This document shows positions 1 through 10,400 of a stretch of 64,000 nucleotides of DNA, one piece after another; the stretch's first letter is position 1, and each line of letters begins with the position of its first letter. The notes beneath the pieces were generated by a model that saw nothing but the letters and a program-made list of their open reading frames with translations, ran no database searches and was not told the origin of the DNA. A program made the position numbers and the translations under genes. The DNA comes from Bacteroidetes bacterium UBA1312. Its GTDB lineage: Bacteria; Bacteroidota; Bacteroidia; Chitinophagales; Chitinophagaceae. The stretch spans positions 228,036 to 292,035 of the forward strand of contig DBTQ01000034.1 in the NCBI GenBank assembly GCA_002307135.1, written 5' to 3'.

Positions 1-174
1 CCTTGGGGTTCTACAACACTTGAATGGACTACACCTATTCGTCCAGGACATGGTAACTGGGAGGGTGATATTCCTGAAGTTTATCGCTGGCCTTATGACT
101 ATAAAGATGATGGAAATGGTAATGATTTCGTTCCTCAAACTACTCCATTAAAGCCAGGAGAGGAATCCCATTAG
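1..174 (+). CDS. ctaD: cytochrome c oxidase subunit I, 3' end (partial)
   Basis: Frame 1 is open from the window edge to a TAG at 172-174 and encodes 57 residues. The segment TTLEWTTP followed by HGNW and VYRWPYDY is typical of the cytosolic C-terminal tail of haem-copper oxidase subunit I (CoxA/CtaD) of the Bacteroidota. The family forms the catalytic subunit of the terminal respiratory oxidase in the inner membrane. Only the tail is visible, so the haem and copper ligands cannot be checked. A strong hairpin follows 18 bases after the stop, so this is probably the last gene of its operon. The assignment rests on the tail motifs alone. Confidence 0.85.
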   Translation, partial: PWGSTTLEWTTPIRPGHGNWEGDIPEVYRWPYDYKDDGNGNDFVPQTTPLKPGEESH

Positions 175-192
175 AATATTATCAGAAACTAT

Positions 193-238
193 ATAGAAAA
201 GTGCCACATCAAATAAGTTTGATGTGGCACTTTTCTAT
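193..238. terminator. 21-bp perfect hairpin, probably bidirectional terminator
   Basis: Arms 193-213 and 218-238 are perfectly complementary around a 4-base loop, and the right arm carries a T-run (TTTTCTATT). It lies between the convergent ends of the oxidase gene (+) and the M17 aminopeptidase (-), so it can stop transcripts from either side. Confidence 0.8.
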
Positions 239-287
239 TAAACCGAAACAATTAATGGATCATTGTAAACTAATTGTTTTTTAAAAT

Positions 288-1721
288 CTATTTTCCATAG
301 TTAATTAAAAAGTCTAATAGCATACGTAAACCAAAAGCAGTGCCACCATTACTATAATAGTTCTTTTTTGCGGTTGCAAAAGATACACCCGCAATATCGA
401 AATGTAGCCAAGGATAAGCAATAAAATGTTCCAGAAATTTGCCAGCAGTGATAGCGCCGCCATAAGGCCCACCAACATTTTTAAGATCTGCAACCTCTGA
501 TTTTATTAAATCACCATACTCTTCCCAAAGAGGCATTGCTACCATGCGTTCATATTGATTGCGTCCGCTTTCTTCAAAAGTATTTTTTGTTTTGTCGTCC
601 GCAGTACCCATATATACCATCGCTTGATCGCCGGTAATAGCAGCCGCAGCACCAGTGAGTGTAGCGAAATCTATTACTAACTCAGGCTTATAGCGTTTTG
701 CCCAATGTAATGCATCTGCAAGTACTAATCTTCCTTCTGCGTCTGTATTTAATACCTCCACTGTAGTTCCGTCATACATTCTGATAATATCGCCGGGTAC
801 ATACGCATTTTCACCAGGTCGATTGTCTGTAGCAGGAACTAGTGCAATTACATACAATGGTAAATTCAACTGGGCAATTGCAAACATTGCAGCGCTAACT
901 AATGCGGCACCGCTCATGTCGCTTTTCATTCTATCCATCGAATTAGGAGTAGGTTTTAGCGATAATCCACCAGTGTCATATACAATACCTTTCCCTACCA
1001 ACACTATAGGTTGTTTGTTGAGGTGTTTGGCAGGTTTGTATTCCATAATACTGAAAGTAGGAGGATCAATACTACCACGGTTTACTGCAAGTATCCCTCC
1101 CATTTTTTCTTTCACTATTTGTGCTTTTCGCAAAGTCGTTACTTTGAATCCAGCAGTTTTACCCATTGTGCTTATTTCTTTGGCTAATTGCTCTGCACTT
1201 AGATAATTAAGCGGTTCATTTACTAAAGTACGCGCTTTACTAACTGCGTCACAGATAATACGCAATTGATTCAAGTCCTTGAGCGTAATACTTAGCTTAT
1301 CAAATTCGATGCTTTTTAGCGTAAAAGCTAATTTTTTAGTGTTAGTTCTATATTTAAGAAATTGATAAGAAGATAAGGCCAAGCCTTCTGCTAATGAATA
1401 GGCAGCATAGGGTTCTTTACACACATTACTTATATGCACGGACAATGCATTTTCTTTTTGTAATAGTGTATTGAAGCTACTTCCGGCCTTGCGCAATACC
1501 TCTCTGCTTTGCCAATTAGTACTTTTATTTTTTAGAAAATAGATATAAATGTGTCTGCCGTATTTGTTTACTGAAATTATATACTGTTCATTTTTTATGC
1601 ATGTCGTTGCATAACTAATTTCAGAAGCATTTAGATCGCTAATGCTGTTGAGTTGGGCTATATCATTGATAATATAGATACTACTCTTCTTTATTTGAGC
1701 TGTTGATATTTTAAATTCCAT
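288..1721 (-). CDS. M17 leucyl aminopeptidase family protein
   Basis: A 477-residue protein of the PepA/cytosol aminopeptidase (M17) family, which removes N-terminal residues from peptides using two metal ions in the cytoplasm. The C-terminal catalytic domain is clear: VGKGIVYDTGGLSLKP, then MKSDMSGAA, then the family signature NTDAEGRLVLADAL, which contains metal ligands Asp and Glu and the catalytic Arg. The N-terminal roughly 150 residues are the divergent non-catalytic domain expected for the family, and total length is normal. The ATG at 1719-1721 is preceded by an AT-rich region shared with the divergent rsmA. Monocistronic as far as can be seen. Substrate preference cannot be read from the sequence. 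Confidence 0.93.
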   Translation of the reverse strand: MEFKISTAQIKKSSIYIINDIAQLNSISDLNASEISYATTCIKNEQYIISVNKYGRHIYIYFLKNKSTNWQSREVLRKAGSSFNTLLQKENALSVHISNVCKEPYAAYSLAEGLALSSYQFLKYRTNTKKLAFTLKSIEFDKLSITLKDLNQLRIICDAVSKARTLVNEPLNYLSAEQLAKEISTMGKTAGFKVTTLRKAQIVKEKMGGILAVNRGSIDPPTFSIMEYKPAKHLNKQPIVLVGKGIVYDTGGLSLKPTPNSMDRMKSDMSGAALVSAAMFAIAQLNLPLYVIALVPATDNRPGENAYVPGDIIRMYDGTTVEVLNTDAEGRLVLADALHWAKRYKPELVIDFATLTGAAAAITGDQAMVYMGTADDKTKNTFEESGRNQYERMVAMPLWEEYGDLIKSEVADLKNVGGPYGGAITAGKFLEHFIAYPWLHFDIAGVSFATAKKNYYSNGGTAFGLRMLLDFLINYGK

Positions 1722-1774
1722 GTCTGCAAAGGTAATTAACCAATCATCAAATACGAATTGCGTGCTTTAGCAAT

Positions 1775-1782
1775 TATCTTTG
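1775..1782 (+). promoter_or_regulatory. -7 element (TAnnTTTG) for rsmA
   Basis: TATCTTTG matches the Bacteroidota -7 consensus exactly. It ends only five bases before the rsmA ATG at 1788, so the transcript would be leaderless or nearly so. No well-spaced -33 TTTG was found. Confidence 0.45.
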
Positions 1783-1787
1783 CCACA

Positions 1788-2552
1788 ATGAACAAACCAT
1801 ATACACTTAAAAAATCCTTAGGTCAGCATTTTTTACACGACGAAAATGTATGTCGTACAATAGTTGCACAAATTGAATATACTGAAGGTAAACAACTTTT
1901 GGAAATAGGACCAGGTGGCGGAGCTCTTAGTAAATATTTGATTACTCAATCTGGTATTAATTACAAGGCCATTGAAATAGACGAGGAGAAGGTTCAATAT
2001 TTGCAAAAAACCTACCCTGCTATGAATGGAAAAATAATAATGCAGGACATACTAAAAGCAGATATTCCGTTCGAAGGGTCTTTTAGTGTTATAGGCAATT
2101 TCCCCTATAACATTTCTTCTCCAATTATGTTTACAATGCTTGATTGGGAACCCCAAGTAAAAGAAATAATTGGCATGTTTCAAAAAGAGGTGGCTCAACG
2201 GATTGCAGCAGGGCCGGGATCTAAAATGTACGGTATTTTAAGTGTACTTACACAGGCCTACTTCAAGGTTGAATATTTGTTTGATGTTGACAATAAATGT
2301 TTCACTCCTCCACCTAAGGTGATGAGCGGCGTACTGCGTTTTACCAATACCAACAATCCGCATGGAATTGTGCATTTTAAAAAATTAAAAACCTTAGTGA
2401 AGGCGGCTTTCAATCAACGACGCAAAACCCTCCGTAACGCACTTCGAAGTACATTGCCCGCCGAAGCACTTACCGATGCTTTAATGGATAAACGAGCAGA
2501 ACAATTATCCGTATCAGATTTTATTTATTTACACCGTACATACCAATTATAA
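1788..2552 (+). CDS. rsmA: 16S rRNA dimethyladenosine transferase RsmA/KsgA
   Basis: A 254-residue S-adenosylmethionine-dependent enzyme that dimethylates two adjacent adenines in the 3' hairpin of 16S rRNA during small-subunit assembly. Seen: the N-terminal KKSLGQHFLHD signature, SAM-binding LEIGPGGG, and the catalytic NxPY-type motif as GNFPYNISSPI. The C-terminus has NQRRKTLRNAL, also typical. The frame extends upstream to a TTG at 1758, but family alignment starts at MNKPYTLKKSLGQ, so I choose the ATG at 1788. The stop codon TAA shares its last A with the ATG of the next gene, indicating translational coupling. Length is normal for the family. Confidence 0.96.
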   Translation: MNKPYTLKKSLGQHFLHDENVCRTIVAQIEYTEGKQLLEIGPGGGALSKYLITQSGINYKAIEIDEEKVQYLQKTYPAMNGKIIMQDILKADIPFEGSFSVIGNFPYNISSPIMFTMLDWEPQVKEIIGMFQKEVAQRIAAGPGSKMYGILSVLTQAYFKVEYLFDVDNKCFTPPPKVMSGVLRFTNTNNPHGIVHFKKLKTLVKAAFNQRRKTLRNALRSTLPAEALTDALMDKRAEQLSVSDFIYLHRTYQL

Positions 2553-3484
2553 TGTCTCAAGGGAAAGTATTGATAGCTGCACCAGTACACGTAATATTAC
2601 TCGAAGGTTTGACAAATGCAGGATACGATTTGATTATTGCCGATGATATTACGCAACAGAAAGCATTTGATTTGATTATTGATTGCGTGGGTGTAATTAC
2701 CTCTACCCGCTTACAATTGAACAAGGATTTAATTGATGTGGCACCAAAGCTTCGTTTTATCGGCAGAATGGGCTCCGGAATGGAAGTTATTGATTTAACT
2801 TATGCGGCAGCTCGCGGCATTCTTTGTTACGGTAGCCCAGAAGGTAATTGTAATGCCGTTGGCGAACATGCATTGGGCATGTTATTAGCACTGACCAAGC
2901 GAATAACATGGAGTAATCAGGAAATAAAGGAAGGAAAATGGTTGAGAGAAGAAAATAGAGGAATAGAACTGGAGGGTAAAACTATGGGTATTATCGGTTA
3001 TGGGCATACCGGGAAGTCTTTTGTTAAAAAACTACGGGGTTTTGATATGAACATTCTTGTTTATGATAAATACCAAGTACCATCAAAAGAACCATATATA
3101 GAAATTTGTGAGAATTTGACACCAATTTTTGAAAAAGCTGATTTTGTCAGTTTTCATGTACCCATACAAAATGATACACATTACCTATTCAATGAGTCTT
3201 TTGTATTGCAAATGAGCAAACCGTTTGTCCTTATAAATACTTCTCGAGGTGAGGTAGTTGATCCGGCTGTTTTATATAAGTTTATACATTCCGGAAAACT
3301 TAAAGCCGCTTGTATGGACGTATGGGAAGATGAGCCTCTCAGTAAAATGTCTATTGAGGCTCGAAAAACATTTGATCAATTAGCAAAAATGCCTAATGTT
3401 ATTTTCACCCCGCACATAGCTGGCTACAGTTATGAAGCATTATACAAAATGAGCGTTATTTTGTTAGAAAGAATTACAAAATAA
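2552..3484 (+). CDS. D-2-hydroxyacid dehydrogenase (phosphoglycerate dehydrogenase-like)
   Basis: A 310-residue NAD-dependent D-isomer 2-hydroxyacid dehydrogenase. The Rossmann glycine motif is seen in GIIGYGHTGKSF near residue 150, followed by LINTSRGEVVD (catalytic Arg region), DVWEDEP (catalytic Glu) and TPHIAGYS (catalytic His). It lacks the C-terminal ACT domain of long SerA enzymes, as many Bacteroidota enzymes do. The start ATG overlaps the rsmA stop by one base (TAATG), so the two genes are co-translated. The product could supply 3-phosphohydroxypyruvate for serine synthesis, but serC lies 46 kb away at 48598 and the true substrate is not determined by the sequence. Confidence 0.85.
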   Translation: MSQGKVLIAAPVHVILLEGLTNAGYDLIIADDITQQKAFDLIIDCVGVITSTRLQLNKDLIDVAPKLRFIGRMGSGMEVIDLTYAAARGILCYGSPEGNCNAVGEHALGMLLALTKRITWSNQEIKEGKWLREENRGIELEGKTMGIIGYGHTGKSFVKKLRGFDMNILVYDKYQVPSKEPYIEICENLTPIFEKADFVSFHVPIQNDTHYLFNESFVLQMSKPFVLINTSRGEVVDPAVLYKFIHSGKLKAACMDVWEDEPLSKMSIEARKTFDQLAKMPNVIFTPHIAGYSYEALYKMSVILLERITK

Positions 3485-3535
3485 TCGCGAACAAATTATA
3501 TTGAAATTAATGTGAAATAAAAACTTGGAAATAAT

Positions 3536-3566
3536 TTTGCTTTTTTAACGAAAGTTTTTACCTTTA
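3536..3566 (+). promoter_or_regulatory. promoter for the TonB receptor locus
   Basis: TTTG at 3536-3539, a 19-base spacer, then TACCTTTA at 3559-3566. This fits the Bacteroidota TTTG-N17-23-TAnnTTTG promoter with one mismatch in the -7 element. It lies 25 bases before the first possible ATG. Confidence 0.65.
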
Positions 3567-3591
3567 CTCTCTTATATTTAACAAACATTTC

Positions 3592-6500
3592 ATGCTGAAT
3601 ATGAAACGATCCTTTATTTATCTGTTCATTTTGCTCTTTTTGGGCACCGCCAGTGCTGCATTTGCACAATCTGGAGAAATATATGGTACTGTAACCGACG
3701 AGAAAAATACACCTTTTGAAGGGGTATATGTTAAGGTCACACAGGGGGGCTTACAAAAGGGAATGGTTGTTACCGAAGCTGATGGTAGTTTTTCTGTAAA
3801 GCCATTACAGCCAGGTACTTACAGCGTTGAGTTTAGCTCTCAAGGATATGGCAAAATGAGACAGGATGAAGTAACTGTTTCTGCGGGTGGTACTACTAAG
3901 TTGAAGCAAAGAATGAACAACGATCCTAAAGTTTTGGGAGAAGTTGTTGTTGTTAAATTCAAAAATCCACTTGTAAACAAAATAACAGTTGTTGATGCAA
4001 AAACAATTGAGCGCGCACCTACAACTGACCTAAACGATATGGCATCGTTAGCTGCAGGTGCTTACCAATCCAGAAATGGAGCTGGTTTGAACCTTGGTGG
4101 TGCGCGTCAAGATGGTACTGTTTACATACTCGATGGTCAGGTCATTTCCGGATCTACTACGCCTGCACAAGGTACTGTAGATCAATTGCAAGTCATTATT
4201 TCAGGTGTTCCTGCTAACTATGGCGATGCTACTGGAGGTATTGTGGCTATTACCTCTAAAGGAATAACTCAAAACATGCATGGTGAAATAAAAGCACAAC
4301 ATTCGGTTGATGGTTATAATCAAAATTTGTTGAGTGGCTATGTAACCGGTCCAATTATTTCTAAAACCAAGGATGGCGTAAAGCAACCAATTTTAGGATT
4401 TATGGCGGGTTTAGAGTATCGCTATGATGCTGACCAAAATCCGACGTATATCAAAAATAATGTATTGAAAGCTGATGTTTTGAAAAACCTTCAGGACAAT
4501 CCGCTTACTTTAATAAGTACGAGTAATGGTCCCTTACTTCAAAAATCGAGCACTTTCGTTACGAAGGATGATTTTGTACAACAAAAGAAAAGCTTGAACA
4601 ATACCGGTAAAACGGTAAGATTTAATGGTAAATTGGACTATGCAGTAAACAGTAAAATAAATATAACAGCTGGAGGTTCTTTTGATTATTCTAATAGTCA
4701 AGGTTATAGTCGTTCAGAATCTTATTTTGCTCCTGATGCCATACCTACAACAATTGATTATACGGGTCGCGGATATGTACGTTTTAAACAATCTTTTGGT
4801 CAGCAGCAAACTAAAACGGCTGATGGCAAGGAGGTTGCGGCAGTAGTGTCTAATGCATACTATACAGTTCAGCTAGATTATCAAACTAGACATTACAATC
4901 AGCAAGACCCCAATTTCAAACACGATTTATTTAAATATGGCTATGTTGGTAAATTTACCCAAAGCAGAGTACCTGTTTATTCAACCGGCAAAGATTCTTT
5001 ATCTGGCAGAGACGGTATTATATTACAAACTTTAGATGGCGTTAATGGGTTAACTTTTCAACAGTCTAATTTAAACCAGACTTTGGCAAATTACACAAAT
5101 GCCGTATATAAAACATTTGGCAGCACCGGTGCTATTAATAGTGGAACAGCTCTTGAAGGATTGGGAGGTATGTTGAATGGCGATTTCCCTACATCACCTT
5201 TAAGTGTACAAAATGTATATAATATGGCTGATGTAGGTGCCGGACAAACAGGTTATGTATATGGCTATAGAAACCAATTGGGTTTACATGCGGATGCCTC
5301 TTTCGATTTTAAACCAAAGAAAACGGTTCATGCTATTCAGTTTGGTTTATATTATGAGCAAGTTAGTTCTGGATCATACTCTGCCAATATCAATAGAGAC
5401 GGTACCGGTACCGGTACCGGTAGTAGTTCTTTGTGGAATCTGATGAGTCAATTAGCAAACAGACATATTGGAGGTTTAGATTACAGTAATCCTATCTTTA
5501 TTCATAATGGTGTGAAATATACTAAAGCGCAAGTAGATGCAGGTACTTTTTTCTTGCCAACAGATACTATTATATATAACCGAAAAAACAACGGGACTCA
5601 ATCTGTATTTGATGCCAATTTGAGAGCTAAATTAGGTGCCGGAGCAAATGATTATTTAGATGTAATGTCTGTAGATCCCAGCAAATTGTCCCTTAAAATG
5701 TTTTCAGCGGATGAATTGTTGAATAATGGTAAATCCTTTGTAAGTTATCAAGGTTACGATTATACTGGTAATAAAATGACCGGTCAATCTAACTTTAATG
5801 ATTTCTTTACGGCCAAAGATGCTAATGGAAATTATACGCGTCCTATAGCGGCATTTCATCCTAACTATATCGCAGGATATTTAATGGACGCATTCCGTTT
5901 TCAAGATATGAAATTTAATATCGGCGTTCGTGTTGAACGTTATGATGCAAGTACTAAGGTTTTGAAAGACCCTTACTCTTTGTATGAAACAGCTACTGCA
6001 GGATCAATCGCTCCTAATCGCCCATCTAATATTGGTGCAGATTATGCAGTTTATGTAAATAATAACCAAGTTGCTAATTCACCAATAATAGGTTATCGGA
6101 ATGGAGATACTTGGTACGATCGTAATGGTGTAATAGTGGCAGACCCAACAGTATTAAAAAATAAAGAATACGGAGGTGTGGGTTCAGATCCGCAACCGGC
6201 ACTTACTACTGATGGACAAACTAAGATTACAGCAACTAACTATGATCCCAATAAATCATTTACTGATTATAAACCCCAAATAAATGTATCGCCCCGTTTT
6301 CAATTCAATTTTCCAATTAATGACGGTAAGGCATTATTTTATGCACACTACGATATCTTGGTGCAAAGACCAAGAACGGGCAATTTTGCGACTGCAGAGA
6401 ATTATTATTATTTAGATCAAAACCAAGGTCAAATTATTGGAAACCCCGATTTGAAACCGGAAAAAACGTTTGATTATGAATTTGGATATCAACAAGAACT

Positions 6501-7386
6501 AAGTAAACAATCGGCCTTGGGCATAAGTGCATTCTACAAAGAACGCAAAGATCAAATACAAATTCGTCCTTATTTGTACGCTTGGCCACGAACTTATTAT
6601 ACTTACGGTAATAGAGATTTCTCTAGCACTAAAGGATTTACCTTCAAATACGATTATCGTAAAATCGATAAATCTCCAATTCCAATTGAGCTGACGTTGA
6701 CTTACACCTTACAGTTTGCTGAAGGTACAGGATCAAATGCTAGTTCTGGTAATGGGGGAAATGGTAGCACATACACTGCTAATGGATTGTTGCAGAACTT
6801 TATTTCTGCAGGTTTACCAAATCTTAGATATGTTTCTGCATTGTCTTATGATTCAAGACACATCATTAATCTTAACTTGAATTATAGCTATGATGAGAAT
6901 GAAGGACCAACAGTAAATGGTAAAAAACCATTGGAAAATTTTAATGCCAATATGATATTTCGTGCAAGAAGCGGTGAACCATACACTACTTATTCAAATG
7001 TGGTGGGCAATACTATTGAAGGTGGGCTTAATGGAACACGTTTACCTTGGCATTTTGGAATTGATTTACAAGTTAGCAAGCGATTTAATTTGAATAGATC
7101 GGGACGTAAATCAGGTATTGAAGGAGTTAAAGCGTCACATAAATATTACTTGGAGGCGTATGTATATTCTCAAAATATATTTAATATTAGAGATGTTTTG
7201 GGTGTATATGCTTATACAAGCAGGGCTGATGATGATGGTTATGTTACTTCATCTACTGGTCAGCAATATTTTAATTCTAATACTTCGGGAAAAACATTAC
7301 AGGATTTATACTCGCTTTATGTAAATAATCCGAATAACTATAATGGACCAAGGAGAATGATCATCGGGTTTAGATTTGGTTTTTAA
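3592..7386 (+). CDS. TonB-dependent receptor with N-terminal carboxypeptidase-like domain
   Basis: A 1264-residue outer-membrane protein. It begins with a signal peptide ending AAFAQSG (start either ATG 3592 or, equally plausible, ATG 3601). Residues about 27-115 form a carboxypeptidase-regulatory-like beta-sandwich (GEIYGTVTDEKNTPFEGVYV...). A plug domain follows, with an NLGGARQDGTVYILDGQ segment, and then a long beta-barrel rich in aromatic residues. The last residues GPRRMIIGFRFGF end in Phe, as outer-membrane barrels do. Three GGTACC hexamers at about 5401-5422 encode a GTGTGTG stretch. No SusD partner follows; instead the next two genes encode a large exported protein and a PorV/PorQ homologue. 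The ligand is unknown; it may import a substrate or act in surface assembly. Confidence 0.9.
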   Translation: MLNMKRSFIYLFILLFLGTASAAFAQSGEIYGTVTDEKNTPFEGVYVKVTQGGLQKGMVVTEADGSFSVKPLQPGTYSVEFSSQGYGKMRQDEVTVSAGGTTKLKQRMNNDPKVLGEVVVVKFKNPLVNKITVVDAKTIERAPTTDLNDMASLAAGAYQSRNGAGLNLGGARQDGTVYILDGQVISGSTTPAQGTVDQLQVIISGVPANYGDATGGIVAITSKGITQNMHGEIKAQHSVDGYNQNLLSGYVTGPIISKTKDGVKQPILGFMAGLEYRYDADQNPTYIKNNVLKADVLKNLQDNPLTLISTSNGPLLQKSSTFVTKDDFVQQKKSLNNTGKTVRFNGKLDYAVNSKINITAGGSFDYSNSQGYSRSESYFAPDAIPTTIDYTGRGYVRFKQSFGQQQTKTADGKEVAAVVSNAYYTVQLDYQTRHYNQQDPNFKHDLFKYGYVGKFTQSRVPVYSTGKDSLSGRDGIILQTLDGVNGLTFQQSNLNQTLANYTNAVYKTFGSTGAINSGTALEGLGGMLNGDFPTSPLSVQNVYNMADVGAGQTGYVYGYRNQLGLHADASFDFKPKKTVHAIQFGLYYEQVSSGSYSANINRDGTGTGTGSSSLWNLMSQLANRHIGGLDYSNPIFIHNGVKYTKAQVDAGTFFLPTDTIIYNRKNNGTQSVFDANLRAKLGAGANDYLDVMSVDPSKLSLKMFSADELLNNGKSFVSYQGYDYTGNKMTGQSNFNDFFTAKDANGNYTRPIAAFHPNYIAGYLMDAFRFQDMKFNIGVRVERYDASTKVLKDPYSLYETATAGSIAPNRPSNIGADYAVYVNNNQVANSPIIGYRNGDTWYDRNGVIVADPTVLKNKEYGGVGSDPQPALTTDGQTKITATNYDPNKSFTDYKPQINVSPRFQFNFPINDGKALFYAHYDILVQRPRTGNFATAENYYYLDQNQGQIIGNPDLKPEKTFDYEFGYQQELSKQSALGISAFYKERKDQIQIRPYLYAWPRTYYTYGNRDFSSTKGFTFKYDYRKIDKSPIPIELTLTYTLQFAEGTGSNASSGNGGNGSTYTANGLLQNFISAGLPNLRYVSALSYDSRHIINLNLNYSYDENEGPTVNGKKPLENFNANMIFRARSGEPYTTYSNVVGNTIEGGLNGTRLPWHFGIDLQVSKRFNLNRSGRKSGIEGVKASHKYYLEAYVYSQNIFNIRDVLGVYAYTSRADDDGYVTSSTGQQYFNSNTSGKTLQDLYSLYVNNPNNYNGPRRMIIGFRFGF

Positions 7387-7432
7387 TTAAAAGTGAAATT
7401 TCTGTACAGAGGTTATAATAAAAATTAAAATT

Positions 7433-10400
7433 ATGAAAAGGAAAGGGTTACGGGTTGCATTTGCACTTTTAGCTGTTTTGAGTACAACAAGCCAAGTTTT
7501 GGCTTTGCCTACTGTTGCAAAAAATACAGAAAGAACAAAAAGCCTTTTGAAAACTACTGCAGGTTGTAAACCTGCAACGGCGGCAATAGACTTAGACATT
7601 AATAATGTACGCGCTCGTCTGATGACAGGTGGCGATATGTGGTGGAATCAAGGTACGAACAGCGCCGCTTATGAAGTACCTAAAGGAAGCAAAAAGAATT
7701 CGCTATTTGCTGGATCTTGCTGGATTGGTGGTGTTGACGGTACAGGTCAATTAAAAGTAGCTGCTCAAACTTATAGAACAAAGGGTAACGACTATTGGCC
7801 TGGTCCAATAGATAGAAATACAAAATCAATTGATGCTGTAACTTGTTCTGATTGGGATCGCTTTTGGAAGGTAGATCAATCGGTAGTTCAGGAGTTTATT
7901 GAATTATATAATAATGGTGGCGGTGCTACTGCTATTACTGATTCTAAATTTGATGTCATTAAAGAATGGCCGGCTACGGGTAATATATATGCAGTGGGTG
8001 CTACAGGAAATAGCCTTAGTACATTGTTAGCTCCTGCAGATGCCTATGGATATGCTCCATTTATTGATGTGAACGGGGACAATATCTATAACTGGAAGGA
8101 TGGTGATTATCCGCGAGCATTTGGGGTAACCGGAAGTAACCCGAGCCAATTTGTTTGGTGGGTGTTTAATGATATGGGGAACGCTAAAGGTAACTCTGGT
8201 TCTGCTGGTATTGGAATTGAGGTACAAACTTCAGCTTTTGCTTATTCATCAACAGACTTTATGAATGATGCTACTTTTTATAATTATCGTGTTATAAATC
8301 GTGGTAACGTAGTACTGGATAGCTGTTTTATCGCTACATGGACAGATGCTGATTTGGGCTATCCTTATGATGACTATATTGGTTGTGATACATCTCGTGG
8401 TTTAGGTGTACTATACAATGCTGTTAATCCTGATGGGTCTAATGGAGAGAACTCTTATGGAACAAGGTTACCTATGATTGGCGTTGATTTTTTTATTGGT
8501 CCCCGCAAAGATTATATAGACCCTGTAACAGGCAAGAATGCCTCAAGGCTTTTAAAAATGTCAACGTTTTCTTATTTTGAAAACTCAAATAGTAGTCCGG
8601 TACGCGATCCTGATAATACGAGTTCTTTTTACAATTATATGACTGGATCTACCTATGCCGGTATTCCATTCTCCTTTGATGGTATTAACTCTGGGTCTAA
8701 AGGATATGGATCTGGTCCAACTGCTCCATTTGTTTACTATGGAGACCCTGGAAATAAAGCAGAATGGTCACAGTGTTCTTGTAATTCTCCTTTAGCAGAT
8801 CGTCGATTTATTCACTCTTCTGGTCCGTTTACACTTCAAGTGGGTGTAATGAATGACATTACTATTGGAGTTGTTTGGGTAGATAATGTTGGTGCATGTG
8901 GAGCAGGTTCATTCAAAAAAATAAGAGCAGCTGATGATATTGCACAGGGTCTGTTTGATGCAGGGTTTAAAAAGACAGTAGGTCCAGAGGCGCCTCAATT
9001 GGTTATTAGAGAATTGGATAGAAAATTGATTATGTACATAGTCAATCCTCCTAACAGTAATAACTATCAAGAGAGATTTGGTGATTTACAATTCACGTCA
9101 AACGACAAATACAGATCTGTATCTACAAAGGCAAAGACTTTGCATTTTGCTGACTCTATTTATCATTTTGAAGGTTATCGAGTTTTCCAAATTAAAAAAG
9201 GTGCATCATTATTTGATGCAAATGGAAATATTGACGCTACTAATGCGGTTGAAATATTTCAGTGCGACAAAAAGAATGGTGTTAGCCAAATCGTTAACTA
9301 TTCTAAAAACCTAGAAATTTTGGATAGTATCCCTAAATATGATGCAACGATAGAAATTACTGGTAAGGATAGTGGTATTGTTCACAGTTTTATTGTTACA
9401 CAGGATGCATTTGCTACTGGTGAAAAAACACTTGTAAATTATCAAACCTACTACTATAAGGTTATTGCTTATGCATATAATAATTTTTCTGGCTTTGATC
9501 CTAATAATGAAGTTGGTACTCAAGATAAAGCTTATTTAGTTGGTGATAATGCTGCAGGTGGAACAACAAATGATGTTTATTCTGCAATGCCAAATCCAAT
9601 GAACCAACGTGGTGATACCTTTACAAATGTGTCTAATTATGGTCAAGGAGTTGTTATTACCAGAATTGAAGGTGTTGGTAATGGTGGAAACGATGTACAA
9701 TTAAGTGATGAGTCTGAACAAACTGCTATTGTGTCACCATATCAAGTTTCATATCCAACTTATAAAGCAGGAAGAGGTCCAGTGAATATAAAAGTGATCG
9801 ATCCGGTTAAATTGGTGAATGCAGATTGGACAATATCATTGTCTGGCAACATTCTTCCGGATACAAATAGAGGACTTAATGATTCTGCAACTTGGACTAT
9901 TGTAAAATTAAATCCAGGTGGAACTAATGAAACTATTTATAGTGAACGTTCTATTTCAATGGTTAATGAACAAATATTGGAAAAATATGGTCTTTCTGTA
10001 ACTGTTAATCAAGTTAATCCTGTAGGTTTTGACCAAATAAATGGTAATGGCTATATTACTTCAGATATTAGCTATACTAATACTGCTTTAACTTGGTTGT
10101 CTGGAGTAAATGATGCCGCTGGTATTAGTTTGAAAAACTGGATTAGAAGTGGAAGTAGTACTGATACCGCTACTGGTGCATATTATAGTTGTATGGGTTC
10201 TGGTTCATTCAAAGACACGAAGTATGATACATCCGGTGCATTTTTTAGTAAGATGTTCTCTAATAATACTTATACACTATCTACTTGGTGTCCTTATGAT
10301 CTAGCATCATATACTACTGGAGGAGCATGTGGCTATGGCCCCGCATCTGGCAAAATTGCAAAAACGGTAGGCCTTTCAATGTATATTTCTAGTGATCCGC

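Noticed and set aside
823..1206. 127-residue reading frame opposite the M17 aminopeptidase
   Set aside because: It lies entirely within a well-conserved gene on the other strand and has no independent support.
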